This document shows positions 1-8,131 of a stretch of DNA of 64,000 nt, in pieces. This stretch comes from Bryobacterales bacterium (lineage in GTDB: Bacteria > Acidobacteriota > Terriglobia > Bryobacterales > Bryobacteraceae): contig JADZBH010000006.1 of the NCBI GenBank assembly GCA_020852175.1, positions 62,001-126,000 on the forward strand, in the 5' to 3' direction. Every line of letters begins with the position of its first letter. Within the stretch, counting starts at the first letter, position 1. A model generated the notes under the pieces. The model was not told where the DNA came from. It ran no database searches and saw only the letters and a list, made by a program, of their open reading frames with translations. The position numbers and the translations under genes were made by a program.

Positions 1-887
1 TCTACGTTACACATGTAAAGTTGCGCGGCGCCGCCGGCGGCCGTCGATGAAAAGATCAACTGCTTGCCATCGGGCGTGAAGGAAGGCGTGGCGTTCAGCG
101 AGGCGCGCTGATTGTAGAACGGCAACTGGCGCAGGGTTTCGAGCGAATAGACCATGATCGAGGGATTGCCCCGGGCGAACGTGGTGAAGGCCAGGCGCGT
201 CGAGTCCGGCGAGACGGAGGCAAAGCTGGTGGTGGAGCCCAGGCGCGTGATCTGCTTCTGGTTGGCGCCGTCGTGATCCATGGACCAGATCTCCTTGCCG
301 CCGCCGCGCGTCGAGGTGAAGTAGATTTTCGATCCGGCCAGCGTCTGGACGCCGAGACGGGAGAGAATGTCGGCGGCGAAATCATGCGCCAGCTTGCGCG
401 CGCCCTCTTCGTTCAGCGGAGCCAGGTAGGTTTTGTTGAACACCTGCGCGTTGGCCAGGTCGGGTTGCGTGACGTTGTAGAACCAGCCGTAAAGCACCAT
501 CTGGCCGTTCTGCGCGCCCGTGTAGCCGATGGGAACATAGGTGGCGTTCACGGGCGGGTTGCTCCAGTCGGTGAGCCAAGGGCCCTGGCTGCGCGGAGGC
601 GTGCCCGCGGGCGGGCGCCAGTCCTGCGCGCGCTGCGGCGCCTGCAAAGGGTACATTGACTTGGGCGCCATGCGGAAGTAGCCGGAATCCTGCAAATCCT
701 GAAAAAGCGTGGCGTTGAAGATGCCCATGTACTGCTGGGCTTCGCCGGCGCCGCGGAAATCGGGCACGGCGATCACGGCCAGTTCACCGGACTTCATGAT
801 GCGCAGCACCATGTCGGTTTGGCCCACCAGGGCAAGAGCGGCCAGTGACAACGCGGCGAAAAAGACGAGGATGGATTTCTTGGTCAT
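1..887 (-). CDS. tolB: TolB, Tol-Pal system periplasmic beta-propeller protein (partial, C-terminus off window)
   Basis: About 295 codons are visible, and the reading frame runs off the left edge without a stop. An N-terminal signal sequence is followed by a TolB-type N-terminal domain and then WD40-like propeller blades; motifs such as KIYFTSTRGGGKEIWSMD and ASVSPDSTRLAFTT are typical TolB propeller repeats. The ATG lies at 887-885 and overlaps the stop of the upstream TonB/TolA-like gene as ATGA, so the two are translationally coupled. In the family, TolB is periplasmic and links the TolQRA inner-membrane motor to Pal and the outer membrane. A Pal gene would be expected further left, outside the window. 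Confidence 0.93.
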   Translation of the reverse strand, partial: MTKKSILVFFAALSLAALALVGQTDMVLRIMKSGELAVIAVPDFRGAGEAQQYMGIFNATLFQDLQDSGYFRMAPKSMYPLQAPQRAQDWRPPAGTPPRSQGPWLTDWSNPPVNATYVPIGYTGAQNGQMVLYGWFYNVTQPDLANAQVFNKTYLAPLNEEGARKLAHDFAADILSRLGVQTLAGSKIYFTSTRGGGKEIWSMDHDGANQKQITRLGSTTSFASVSPDSTRLAFTTFARGNPSIMVYSLETLRQLPFYNQRASLNATPSFTPDGKQLIFSSTAAGGAAQLYMCNV

Positions 888-1672
888 CGTTTCAGTTGGA
901 ATTGAAATTCAATAGTGGCATAGTTGCGCTCGAAGCCCTGCGGCAGGGGCGGGAACGGACTCGCCTCCAGGATGGCGCGTTGCGCCGAGTAATCGAGCGT
1001 GGGATTGCCGGAGCTTTGCCGGATCTTGACGTCGCCCGCGCGCCCATCGCGATAGATGGAGAAGGTGAGGATCACGGGCGGCGCCATGCGCGCGCGCGGG
1101 TCCTGCTGGTTTGGCTTCCAGGACTGGGCCACGCGCTCGCGGATGATGTTGGCATAGTAGCCAAAGCGGTTGCCGAACGGGTTGCCCTGGCCTATGCCCA
1201 CGCCGGAGCCGCTGCTATTCACATCGTAGAGCGGTGAAACCGCGGCCTGGCCCTGCGTGGAGTACACCTGGTTCGGACGGTTGGCCAGCGGATTCTGATA
1301 GGTATTCTTCGATGCCTGCGTCTTCTTCTTGGCCGTCTCGGCTTTTTTCCGCGTGGCCAGTTCAATGGCGTCGCGGTCTTCCTGCTGCGTCTTCTTCTCC
1401 GGCTTCGGCGGCGAGGGCACCTGCGATTCGGTGTCGTTGGCCACCGGATTCACCAGACCACTTCTAGGGGGCAGCGGAATCTTGGAAACCGGCGTGATGA
1501 CCGTGGACATGCCGCCCAGCGCGTTGGGGTCGCCAAAGCTGTCGCGCGGACGCCCCTCCAGCCAGTTATAGGCGGCCGCGGCCAGGAAAACGGCCAAATG
1601 CAGGGCGACAGAACCGGCGTAGGACCGCTTCATCGGCTCGCGTTCGTCCAGGATGTCGCGCCGTGCCGTCAT
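884..1672 (-). CDS. TonB/TolA-family energy-transducing protein of the Tol cluster
   Basis: 262 aa. One N-terminal membrane segment (about residues 18-36) is followed by a Pro/Lys/Gln-rich periplasmic linker with KKKAETAKKK-like charged stretches. A TonB/TolA C-terminal domain occupies about residues 165-262 and contains the YANIIRERVAQSWKP helix and a Y-R-D-G-R turn. Its position between tolR and tolB indicates that it plays the TolA role, coupling proton-motive force to the outer membrane. TolA and TonB C-terminal domains are hard to separate by eye, so I give no gene symbol. It starts 15 bp after the tolR stop and overlaps tolB by 4 bp. Confidence 0.88.
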   Translation of the reverse strand: MTARRDILDEREPMKRSYAGSVALHLAVFLAAAAYNWLEGRPRDSFGDPNALGGMSTVITPVSKIPLPPRSGLVNPVANDTESQVPSPPKPEKKTQQEDRDAIELATRKKAETAKKKTQASKNTYQNPLANRPNQVYSTQGQAAVSPLYDVNSSGSGVGIGQGNPFGNRFGYYANIIRERVAQSWKPNQQDPRARMAPPVILTFSIYRDGRAGDVKIRQSSGNPTLDYSAQRAILEASPFPPLPQGFERNYATIEFQFQLKR

Positions 1673-1687
1673 GCCGCCCCTGGTCTC

Positions 1688-2131
1688 CTACTTGCGTGAT
1701 GCCTCGTCCACGGGCTGCGTCACCATCTGCACCTGCAGCTTGCTTTCTCCGAGTTCACTCACCACATGGGCGAGCGACTCCCAGATGACGGCTTTATCGG
1801 CCCGGACATAAACGCCCGTCTGCCCCGGGAAGCGCTGCCGTATCTCAGCGCCGAGCACGTTCACGTTCACCGGTTTTTCGTTGAGTTGGATCTCGCCTTC
1901 CTTGGTGATGGTCACCACCGGCAGTTCCTTGGCCGAGTTCTTCACCTGCTTCACGCGCGGCACGTCCACCTCCAACCCGAACTCCATCACGTGCGCCGTC
2001 AGCATGAAAATGATCAGCAGCACCAGGACGACGTCCACAAGCGGAATGATGTTGATTTCGGCCAGCGCCGGCGCGCCCATGCGCCGCCCGCGCCGTCCGT
2101 TGCCCATGCTGGAGCCAAGCGAAATGCCCAT
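1688..2131 (-). CDS. tolR: TolR/ExbD-type biopolymer transport protein
   Basis: 147 aa. The protein has a single N-terminal membrane helix (INIIPLVDVVLVLLIIFML) that carries the conserved Asp used in the proton channel, then a periplasmic domain with the ExbD/TolR pattern (VDVPRVK, VYVRADKAV). It lies 3 bp after tolQ and just before the TolA-like gene, which makes TolR more likely than ExbD. In the family it forms the TolQ-TolR proton channel that drives TolA. Confidence 0.92.
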   Translation of the reverse strand: MGISLGSSMGNGRRGRRMGAPALAEINIIPLVDVVLVLLIIFMLTAHVMEFGLEVDVPRVKQVKNSAKELPVVTITKEGEIQLNEKPVNVNVLGAEIRQRFPGQTGVYVRADKAVIWESLAHVVSELGESKLQVQMVTQPVDEASRK

Positions 2132-2134
2132 CGG

Positions 2135-2815
2135 CTAATCCTCGAACTGGCGCTCGGCCAGGTTCAGAAATTCGAGCGAGAAGTCGTCCATGCGCGCGCC
2201 CTGTTCCTTGAGCTGGTGGCCGTAATAGTTGTAGGCGATGGCGGCGGGAATCGCCGCGGCCAGTCCCAGCGCGGTCGTGAACAGCGCTTCGGAGATGCCC
2301 GGCGCCACGGCGCGCAGACTCGCCGAACCGGCCAGCCCGAGCGCGGTGAAGGCGTCGATGATGCCCCATACCGTCCCGAACAAACCGATGAAGGGCGAGA
2401 TGGCGGCCGTGGTGGCCAGCCAGCTCATGTTGCGTTCCAGGTGCGCGATTTCCTCGCTGATGCCCAACTGCAACGCGCGTTCAATGGCCAGTTTGTTGCG
2501 CAGCGCGCCGCGCGCCTTCACCTGGCGTTCCACTTCTTCATAGCCGAAATCGAACACGGCCACCAGCGGAGCCGACTTGAACTGCTCGGCGGCCAGCGCG
2601 ACGGCTTCCATTCCGGTGGCCCGTCGAAAGGCCCGCAGGAAACTGATGTTGCCCGCGCGGGCGTTCCGGAAGGTGGAAAACTTGGAGAATATGATGCCCC
2701 AGGAGAGAATGGAGATCAGCAGGAGGAACGCCATCACCGCCATGGGGACGGGTTTCGCTTCCTTGATGAGATCCCACGAATTGACCTGGGCGAGAAGAAT
2801 CAGGGTCGCAGGCAA
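2135..2815 (-). CDS. tolQ: TolQ/ExbB-type proton channel protein
   Basis: 226 aa with three membrane segments typical of MotA/TolQ/ExbB proteins. The conserved channel region is near residues 130-200 (ISPFIGLFGTVWGI, then GISEALFTTALGLAAAIPA). The start appears to be TTG at 2815, preceded by a strong AAAGGAG ribosome site 9 bases upstream. It is the first gene of the tolQ-tolR-tolA-like-tolB operon and is divergent from recN. The role is a proton-driven motor at the inner membrane, used in outer-membrane constriction and stability. Confidence 0.93.
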   Translation of the reverse strand: MPATLILLAQVNSWDLIKEAKPVPMAVMAFLLLISILSWGIIFSKFSTFRNARAGNISFLRAFRRATGMEAVALAAEQFKSAPLVAVFDFGYEEVERQVKARGALRNKLAIERALQLGISEEIAHLERNMSWLATTAAISPFIGLFGTVWGIIDAFTALGLAGSASLRAVAPGISEALFTTALGLAAAIPAAIAYNYYGHQLKEQGARMDDFSLEFLNLAERQFED

Positions 2816-2890
2816 CTGGGCGAACTCCTTTCAGATGGGAAAGCCGCCAAACTTCATTATGCACCGCTGGCGGGTGGAGGCCATAGGCCG

Positions 2891-2920
2891 TTGAAACATT
2901 TTATGAAACTTCCGTTTCAA
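2891..2920. promoter_or_regulatory. Palindrome upstream of recN, candidate SOS-type operator
   Basis: Arms TTGAAAC (2891-2897) and GTTTCAA (2914-2920) form an inverted repeat. Inside it is a tighter one, GAAAC (2905-2909), 4-base spacer, GTTTC (2914-2918). It lies 41 bp upstream of the recN start, in the recN/tolQ intergenic region. The GAAAC-N4-GTTTC shape resembles GAAC-N4-GTTC LexA sites of other phyla. That role is inferred only from the neighbouring gene. Confidence 0.35.
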
Positions 2921-2947
2921 GGAGGCGGCCGCCGGGCGGGCGCGCCG

Positions 2948-2953
2948 TATAAT
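2948..2953 (+). promoter_or_regulatory. Candidate -10 box (TATAAT) for recN
   Basis: A perfect TATAAT ends 8 bp before the recN ATG at 2962. Transcription would begin at about 2960-2962, giving a leaderless or nearly leaderless mRNA. No Shine-Dalgarno sequence separates it from the ATG. No convincing -35 box is seen. Confidence 0.5.
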
Positions 2954-2961
2954 CGCTAGCG

Positions 2962-4638
2962 ATGCTCGTCGAGTTGATCGTCGAGAACTATGCCGTGGTG
3001 GAGCGCGTCCGCGTGCGCTTTGGCGCGGGCCTGAATCTGCTCACCGGGGAGACCGGCAGCGGAAAATCGATCGTGGTGGACTCGCTCGGGCTGCTGTTCG
3101 GCGGGCGGGCCTCGGCCGGCGCCGTGCGGGCGGGAGCCGGCAGGGCGCGCGTGGCGGGCATCTTCGAGACGGATGTAACGCCGGCCTTTCGCGCCGTGCT
3201 GGAGGAGTGCGGTCTCGAGTTGGAGGACGGCGAACTGCTGCTGGAGCGGGAGATTCTGGCCAACGGCAAATCACGCGCCTTCGCGGCGGGACGCCCGGTG
3301 ACGGCGGCGGTGCTGCGCCAGTTGGCGCCGTATCTGGGCGACATCCACGGCCAGCACGATCAGCAGAAATTGTTTGAACCGGCGGCGCAGTTGGAGACGC
3401 TGGACGCCTTTGCCGGCGCGCGGGAGTTGCGTGAAAAGGTCTCGCTGCTGTTCCGGCAATGGAGGGACGTGGCGCGCGAATTGGAGGAGTTGGAGCGATC
3501 CAACGCCGAGTCGCTCCGCCTAAAGGACCTGTGGAGCTTCCAGAGCAGGGAGATTGAGTCCGTGGCGCCCCGGGAGGGCGAGGATGCCGCGCTGGAATCC
3601 GAGCGCCGCGTGCTGATGAACGTCAGCCGGTTGCAGGAGCACGCGCAGGCGGCCTACGCGGAGATCTACGACGGCGACGTCTCGGCGGCCGGATTGGTAG
3701 GCAAGGCGCGCCGGCACATCGAGGAGTTGATCCGCGTGGACGCGGCGCTTGGGCCCCTGGCAGAAGCCCTGGCGCCGGTGGAGGCCGCCCTGGATGACGC
3801 GGCGCACACGCTGCGCGTCTATCTGGGCAAGCTCGAAGCCGATCCCGCGCGCCTGGAGGCGATTGAGTCGCGATTGGCATCGCTCGAACGGTTGCGGCGC
3901 AAGTACGGCCCGGCGCTGACCGACGTGGTGGCGTTCGGAGCCGTCGCGCGCACAAAACTGGAAAACCTGGAGAACAGCGACGAACTGCGCGAATCGCTGC
4001 ACCGCAAGCAGGAGGCGCTCGGCAGGGAGTACGCGGCGGCGGCGGCCCAACTGGGCAAGATGCGGCGCGGCGCGGCGAAGAGGCTCGAAGCCATGGTGCA
4101 GGGCGAACTCGCGGAACTGGCCATGGAGCGCACCCTGTTCACCGCCGCCTTCAGCGAGCAGGAGTGGAGCGAATCGGGCACGGATCGCGTGGTATTCCTG
4201 ATCGCGCCGAATGTGGGGGAAGAACCGAAACCCCTGGAGCGGATCGCCTCAGGCGGCGAGTTGTCACGGCTCGCCCTGGCGCTGAAAACCTGTACGGGCA
4301 AGGGGCAGGCGAAGACCGGCGCCGCACGCACGCTGGTCTTCGATGAGGTGGATGCCGGGATTGGCGGCGCGACGGCCGCGGCCGTGGGGCGGCGGTTGAA
4401 GCGTCTGGCCGCTCACGATCAACTGCTGTGCGTAACGCATCTGGCACAGATCGCCAGCTTCGCCGACCGGCATTTCGTGGTGGAAAAGAGCGAATCGCAG
4501 GGACGCACGGTGACCGGCGTGGAGACGATCACGGGAGAGGCGCGCACGCGGGAGATCGCGCGCATGTTGAGCGGACAGAAGATGACTCCGGAGGCGCTGA
4601 AACACGCGGCGCAACTGGTGAAACTCTCGGCGGATTAA
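2962..4638 (+). CDS. recN: DNA repair protein RecN (SMC-like ATPase)
   Basis: 558 aa, the usual RecN length. Walker A GETGSGKS is at residues 29-36, followed by the family stretch IVVDSLGLLFGGRAS. A long coiled-coil middle follows (about 160-390). The C-terminal half carries the ABC signature IASGGELSRLALAL (about 428) and Walker B TLVFDEVDAGIGG (about 456). RecN acts in the cytoplasm in double-strand break repair and in many bacteria is LexA-controlled. The ATG follows a TATAAT box almost directly. The stop overlaps the convergent ECF sigma gene stop (4635-4638). Confidence 0.96.
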   Translation: MLVELIVENYAVVERVRVRFGAGLNLLTGETGSGKSIVVDSLGLLFGGRASAGAVRAGAGRARVAGIFETDVTPAFRAVLEECGLELEDGELLLEREILANGKSRAFAAGRPVTAAVLRQLAPYLGDIHGQHDQQKLFEPAAQLETLDAFAGARELREKVSLLFRQWRDVARELEELERSNAESLRLKDLWSFQSREIESVAPREGEDAALESERRVLMNVSRLQEHAQAAYAEIYDGDVSAAGLVGKARRHIEELIRVDAALGPLAEALAPVEAALDDAAHTLRVYLGKLEADPARLEAIESRLASLERLRRKYGPALTDVVAFGAVARTKLENLENSDELRESLHRKQEALGREYAAAAAQLGKMRRGAAKRLEAMVQGELAELAMERTLFTAAFSEQEWSESGTDRVVFLIAPNVGEEPKPLERIASGGELSRLALALKTCTGKGQAKTGAARTLVFDEVDAGIGGATAAAVGRRLKRLAAHDQLLCVTHLAQIASFADRHFVVEKSESQGRTVTGVETITGEARTREIARMLSGQKMTPEALKHAAQLVKLSAD

Positions 4639-5303
4639 CGGCAGCCTTTGAGAAAGGCCTGGCGCAGTTGTTCCCGCGATTCGGACGTGACGCCGGGAGC
4701 ATCCTCCACGGGCGAACGGCGGAACATGCGGGCCTCGATGCGTTCCCGCAGCATCAGCCGGGCGCGGCGCAAGCGCTGTTTGACTACGTCCTCGCTTAAG
4801 TCGAGCACCTGGGCTGTTTCCGCCGTGGAAAGCTCCTCCACGTCGCGCAGCAGCAGCACCGGACGGTAGTTTTCCGGCAGCGAGGAAACGGCATCGTGGA
4901 GCACCTCGCGCAACTCGGCCCGGAGCAACTCTTCGTCCGGCAGGCTGTCCCGGCCCGACACCACTTGATCCAGCCCGGATTCGTCGAGCGACAACTCGCG
5001 CTCCGGCGCGAACAGACTCCTGCGCCGCTTCATCATGCACTCGTTGCGGGCGATGGTGAACATCCACGAGCGGATATGTTCCGGCTCGCGCAATTGCCGG
5101 AAGCGTTCAAACGCTTTCAGCAGCGTCTCCTGGGCCACCTCCTCGGCGTCCTCGCGCTGGCCGCACACGAGAAAGGTGTACTGAAACAGCTTGGAACGGA
5201 AGATCTCGACAAAACGGTCGAAGGCCTCCGGCTTGCCGGCCAGAAGGTCCCGCGCCAGTTCAATTTCGATGGCTCGTTGCGGACTCGGCGCGACCGTGCT
5301 CAC
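4635..5303 (-). CDS. RNA polymerase ECF-type sigma-70 factor
   Basis: 222 aa from a GTG at 5303 that overlaps the osmC stop as GTGA. Sigma region 2 is near residues 35-95 (DAEEVAQETLLKAFERF, then IRSWMFTIARNECMMKRRR) and region 4 near 130-190 (LPENYRPVLLLRDVEELS, then VVKQRLRRARLMLRERIE). A short C-terminal tail follows. The -10/-35 recognition layout fits ECF factors. No anti-sigma gene is next to it in the window. Coupling to osmC suggests an envelope or oxidative-stress regulon, which is an inference. A longer in-frame ATG start would overlap osmC by about 95 bp and is less likely. Confidence 0.88.
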   Translation of the reverse strand: MSTVAPSPQRAIEIELARDLLAGKPEAFDRFVEIFRSKLFQYTFLVCGQREDAEEVAQETLLKAFERFRQLREPEHIRSWMFTIARNECMMKRRRSLFAPERELSLDESGLDQVVSGRDSLPDEELLRAELREVLHDAVSSLPENYRPVLLLRDVEELSTAETAQVLDLSEDVVKQRLRRARLMLRERIEARMFRRSPVEDAPGVTSESREQLRQAFLKGCR

Positions 5304-5725
5304 GCCTTCATTGTAGCTTCCGGCAGTGGAACCGGCCGCATGTGAATCATGGTCTCGATTTCCGGATGGACGAGCATCGTATTGTGAATCAGGCATGCGC
5401 GGACGGCGCGGAGCAATCCTTCCTCGTGACGGCCCTCCAGCGGCGGCGCGTCCACATGAATGGTGAAACGGCCCAGGCGCGCGGGCGCGGCGGCCTTTTC
5501 GGCCTGGACGCGAACGGCGAGCCCGGTTTCCGGCAGTTTGCGCGCGCGCAGGTACTGCAAAGCGTAGTATCCCGCGCAGGTTCCGAGCGAGGCCAGCAGC
5601 AACTCCGGCGGCGTCATGCCGCCGTCCTCGCCGCCGTTCTCCTTCGGTTGGTCACAGATGATTTCATGGCCGCGCGCCGAGGCTAGGAACGCGGCGCCCG
5701 CGGTATGACGAATATGAACTTCCAT
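5300..5725 (-). CDS. OsmC/Ohr-family protein
   Basis: 141 aa from ATG 5725. OsmC features are an N-terminal beta region, the helix pattern TPPELLLASLGTCAGYYAL with the family's first conserved Cys, and a second Cys in the C-terminal half (VRACLIHNTM). Members reduce organic hydroperoxides with these two cysteines. An upstream in-frame extension (to 5869) is low-complexity and lacks family similarity, so I use the internal ATG. The stop is coupled to the downstream ECF sigma gene (GTGA). Confidence 0.85.
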   Translation of the reverse strand: MEVHIRHTAGAAFLASARGHEIICDQPKENGGEDGGMTPPELLLASLGTCAGYYALQYLRARKLPETGLAVRVQAEKAAAPARLGRFTIHVDAPPLEGRHEEGLLRAVRACLIHNTMLVHPEIETMIHMRPVPLPEATMKA

Positions 5726-5875
5726 GGCGGTTGGTCGCCCTCCACCCGTGCAGATGCAACCGCGCACACGGCGTGACAGGGAAAGTGGACAGGGGAAATG
5801 GAGCGGACATGCGGGGCCTGTCCTTGCTATATTGGGTGGAGCGTACGGCCAACGGGCCGGTAGGCGCAAAGGCCC

Positions 5876-5965
5876 GGTGAGGTGCGAGAGCGGTTGAATC
5901 GGGCGGTCTCGAAAACCGTTGAACCTTTACGGGTTCCGTGGGTTCGAATCCCACCCTCACCGCCA
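5876..5965 (+). tRNA. tRNA-Ser, anticodon CGA
   Basis: 90-nt class II tRNA. Acceptor arms GGTGAGG (5876-5882) and CCTCACC (5955-5961) pair, followed by G and an encoded CCA (5963-5965). The anticodon loop CTCGAAA at 5908-5914 gives CGA (5910-5912). A long variable arm is present, as expected for serine, and the T-loop is GGTTCGAATCC. It decodes UCG. Confidence 0.96.
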
Positions 5966-5979
5966 TTCTTCCTGCGCCG

Positions 5980-8010
5980 TCAATAGCCGGCCACCTGCTC
6001 CACCGCCCGCTCCACATCCTCCACCGAAGGCAACACCGCCAGTTCGAGATTGGCCGCCGAGGGAACAAAAGTGTCCCGGGCGGCGACGCGCACGACAGGT
6101 GCGTCGAGGTGTTCAAAAAACTTTTCGCCGATGCGGGCCGCGACTTCGGCTCCGAAGCCCATCGTCAAAGTGTCCTCGTGCGCCACCACCACCCGGTTCG
6201 TCTTGCGGACGCTCTTCAGGATGATCTCTTCGTCAAGCGGGACGATGGACCGCAGATCCAGAACTTCGATCGAAAGATCACGTTTTTCAGCCCGCCGGGC
6301 CGCTTCCAAAGCAAGGTAGACGGCGCTGCCCCAGGTCACGACAGTCACATCGCTCCCTTCCCGGCGCACACGCCCCTGGCCAAACGGAATCAGGTAGCTG
6401 CCGTCCGGTTCCGGAGACCTGGCCTGCACGCGGCGGTACAGCCCCTTATGTTCCAGGAAGATGACCGGATCCACCGAACGCGCCGCTGTCTTAATCAAGC
6501 CTTTCGCATCCTCGGCGCAGCTCGGGAACACGACGTACCAACCCGGGATGTGCGCGAACGCCGCTTCCACGCAGGCCGAATGCCATGGTCCGCCTTTTAT
6601 GTAGCCCCCCACGGCGATCCGGACCACGACCGGGCACGTCCACTGCCCCTGGCTTCTCCAGCGGACCGTGGCGATTTCGTCGCGAAGTTGCATGAAGCCG
6701 GGCCACAGGTAGTCGGCGAACTGAATTTCGACGATGGGTTTGTACCCCGCGATCGCCATGCCGCCGGCCACGCCCACGATACTGGCCTCGGCCAGGGGCG
6801 AATTCCGGACGCGTTCCGGGTAGGCCGTGGAGAGCCCCCGCGTAACCCCGAACACGCCTCCTTTCGGATCGGCGATGTCCTCGCCCCACATGACGATTTT
6901 GGGGTTGCTCTCCATCTCTTCCCGCAAGCCATGGTTCAGGGCATCGATCAGGGCCACCGGTTCATCGGAAAGATAACGGGGAGGCGCCTGGCGGGCCGTC
7001 TCCGGAGCATTCCCGGCGAAGATATGCGCCATCACACCGGATTCCTCGGGGATGGGAGCGGCGTCCGCCTCGTCCGCGGCGCGATCGACCTCTTCCCGGA
7101 TCGCGGCCCGGATTCCGGCCACCTCCTCCGAGCTGAGAACGCCGTGCCGGAGGAGATACTGCTCCGTCTGGTGGATGGGATCCCGAGGCAACAACTCCGC
7201 CAGCTCCTCCGCGCTGCGATACTTCCTCTGGTCATCGGAGGAGGAGTGGGAATCCATCCGCACCACGCGCGCTTCGACCAGCGCCGGACCGCCGCCTTCG
7301 CGCATGTTCCGGATCACCGGCGGTAGGGTCTGGTACATCGGTTCGAACCATGTGCCGTCCAGGTCGTAGGACGGCATCCCGAAGCCGCGGGCTATACGGT
7401 GAACCTCCGATACGGTCTGGCTGGATTGCGGAACGCTGATGGCGTAGCCGTTGTTCTGGATCACGAAGAGAACAGGAAGCTTGTCGCGAGCGGCCCAGTT
7501 CAGCGCCTCGAAAAACTCGCCTTCGCTCGTGGCGCCCTCTCCCGAGGAAACGTAGACGACGGCATCGGAACCCTCTTTTCGCAACGCCCGGGCCATGCCC
7601 ACGGCAGGAAGATATTGCGTTCCTGTGCAGGCGGTTTGCGAGACCAGATTCAGTTCAGGGGACGAGAAGTGCTCCGGCATGTTCCGCGCGTTGGAACTCG
7701 GATCGCCCGCGCGGCTCAGCATGGCAAGAAAAAGGTCCCGCAAAGGCAGGCCTAAGCCAAGGGCGATTCCCTTCTCCCGGTAATAGGTGAAATACCAGTC
7801 CTTGCGCGGTTGCAGCAGAAGGGTCATCGCGGCCTGGATTTTTTCGTGGCCTCGCGTCGAGGCGTGAAACGTGCATTTTCCATGCCGGGCGAAGACTTTC
7901 AGCCGTTCGTCCACATAAAACGTGGTCAGCATCTTCCTGTACAGAGTGAGCGTGAGATCGTGCGGCACGATCGTGCCATCTTGATCCGGCGGCTTCGCTG
8001 GCGTGACCAT
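5980..8010 (-). CDS. 2-oxoacid dehydrogenase E1, alpha and beta subunits fused
   Basis: 676 aa. Residues about 1-320 resemble the E1 alpha subunit (thiamine diphosphate motif GEGATSEGEFFEALNWAA, then QNNGYAISVP). Residues about 345-676 resemble E1 beta (GEDIADPKGGVFGVTRGL, EASIVGVAGGMAIAG). The family performs the ThDP-dependent decarboxylation in branched-chain or related 2-oxoacid dehydrogenase complexes. Substrate specificity cannot be read here, and no E2 or E3 gene is in the window. The ATG at 8010 has a strong AGGAGG site 5 bases upstream, so I prefer it over the longer frame to 8142, which would overlap nsrR. It is divergent from nsrR across an NsrR-type box. Confidence 0.9.
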   Translation of the reverse strand: MVTPAKPPDQDGTIVPHDLTLTLYRKMLTTFYVDERLKVFARHGKCTFHASTRGHEKIQAAMTLLLQPRKDWYFTYYREKGIALGLGLPLRDLFLAMLSRAGDPSSNARNMPEHFSSPELNLVSQTACTGTQYLPAVGMARALRKEGSDAVVYVSSGEGATSEGEFFEALNWAARDKLPVLFVIQNNGYAISVPQSSQTVSEVHRIARGFGMPSYDLDGTWFEPMYQTLPPVIRNMREGGGPALVEARVVRMDSHSSSDDQRKYRSAEELAELLPRDPIHQTEQYLLRHGVLSSEEVAGIRAAIREEVDRAADEADAAPIPEESGVMAHIFAGNAPETARQAPPRYLSDEPVALIDALNHGLREEMESNPKIVMWGEDIADPKGGVFGVTRGLSTAYPERVRNSPLAEASIVGVAGGMAIAGYKPIVEIQFADYLWPGFMQLRDEIATVRWRSQGQWTCPVVVRIAVGGYIKGGPWHSACVEAAFAHIPGWYVVFPSCAEDAKGLIKTAARSVDPVIFLEHKGLYRRVQARSPEPDGSYLIPFGQGRVRREGSDVTVVTWGSAVYLALEAARRAEKRDLSIEVLDLRSIVPLDEEIILKSVRKTNRVVVAHEDTLTMGFGAEVAARIGEKFFEHLDAPVVRVAARDTFVPSAANLELAVLPSVEDVERAVEQVAGY

Positions 8011-8085
8011 CCATCGCCTCCTGTCCGCCGGTATTTTGGGCGTTTCCGGCGAATCGCTCTTGCAAAGATCGCGCAGAGCTTGTAT

Positions 8086-8108
8086 AACAAGTATGTGAAA
8101 TACATCTT
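8086..8108. promoter_or_regulatory. Candidate NsrR operator
   Basis: An 11-1-11 inverted repeat. The right arm AAATACATCTT (8098-8108) matches the NsrR half-site consensus exactly. The left arm AACAAGTATGT (8086-8096) matches at 8 of 11 positions. It lies 23 bp before the nsrR TTG start and 75 bp before the divergent E1 gene, so it could serve autoregulation and possibly both directions. Confidence 0.7.
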
Positions 8109-8131
8109 TTGATGTCAAGGAAGGTTTCCCG

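Noticed and set aside
1766-2959. 397-codon plus-strand open frame opposite tolR/tolQ
   Set aside because: It is antisense to two clear Tol genes, is His/Arg/Gly-rich, and has no domain. High GC produces such frames.
4635-5396. Longer ECF sigma start at 5396
   Set aside because: It would overlap osmC by 97 bp; the GTG at 5303 makes the GTGA coupling seen elsewhere in the window.
5938-7326. 462-codon plus-strand frame starting in the tRNA region
   Set aside because: It lies opposite the E1 fusion gene, has no ribosome site and no recognisable sequence.
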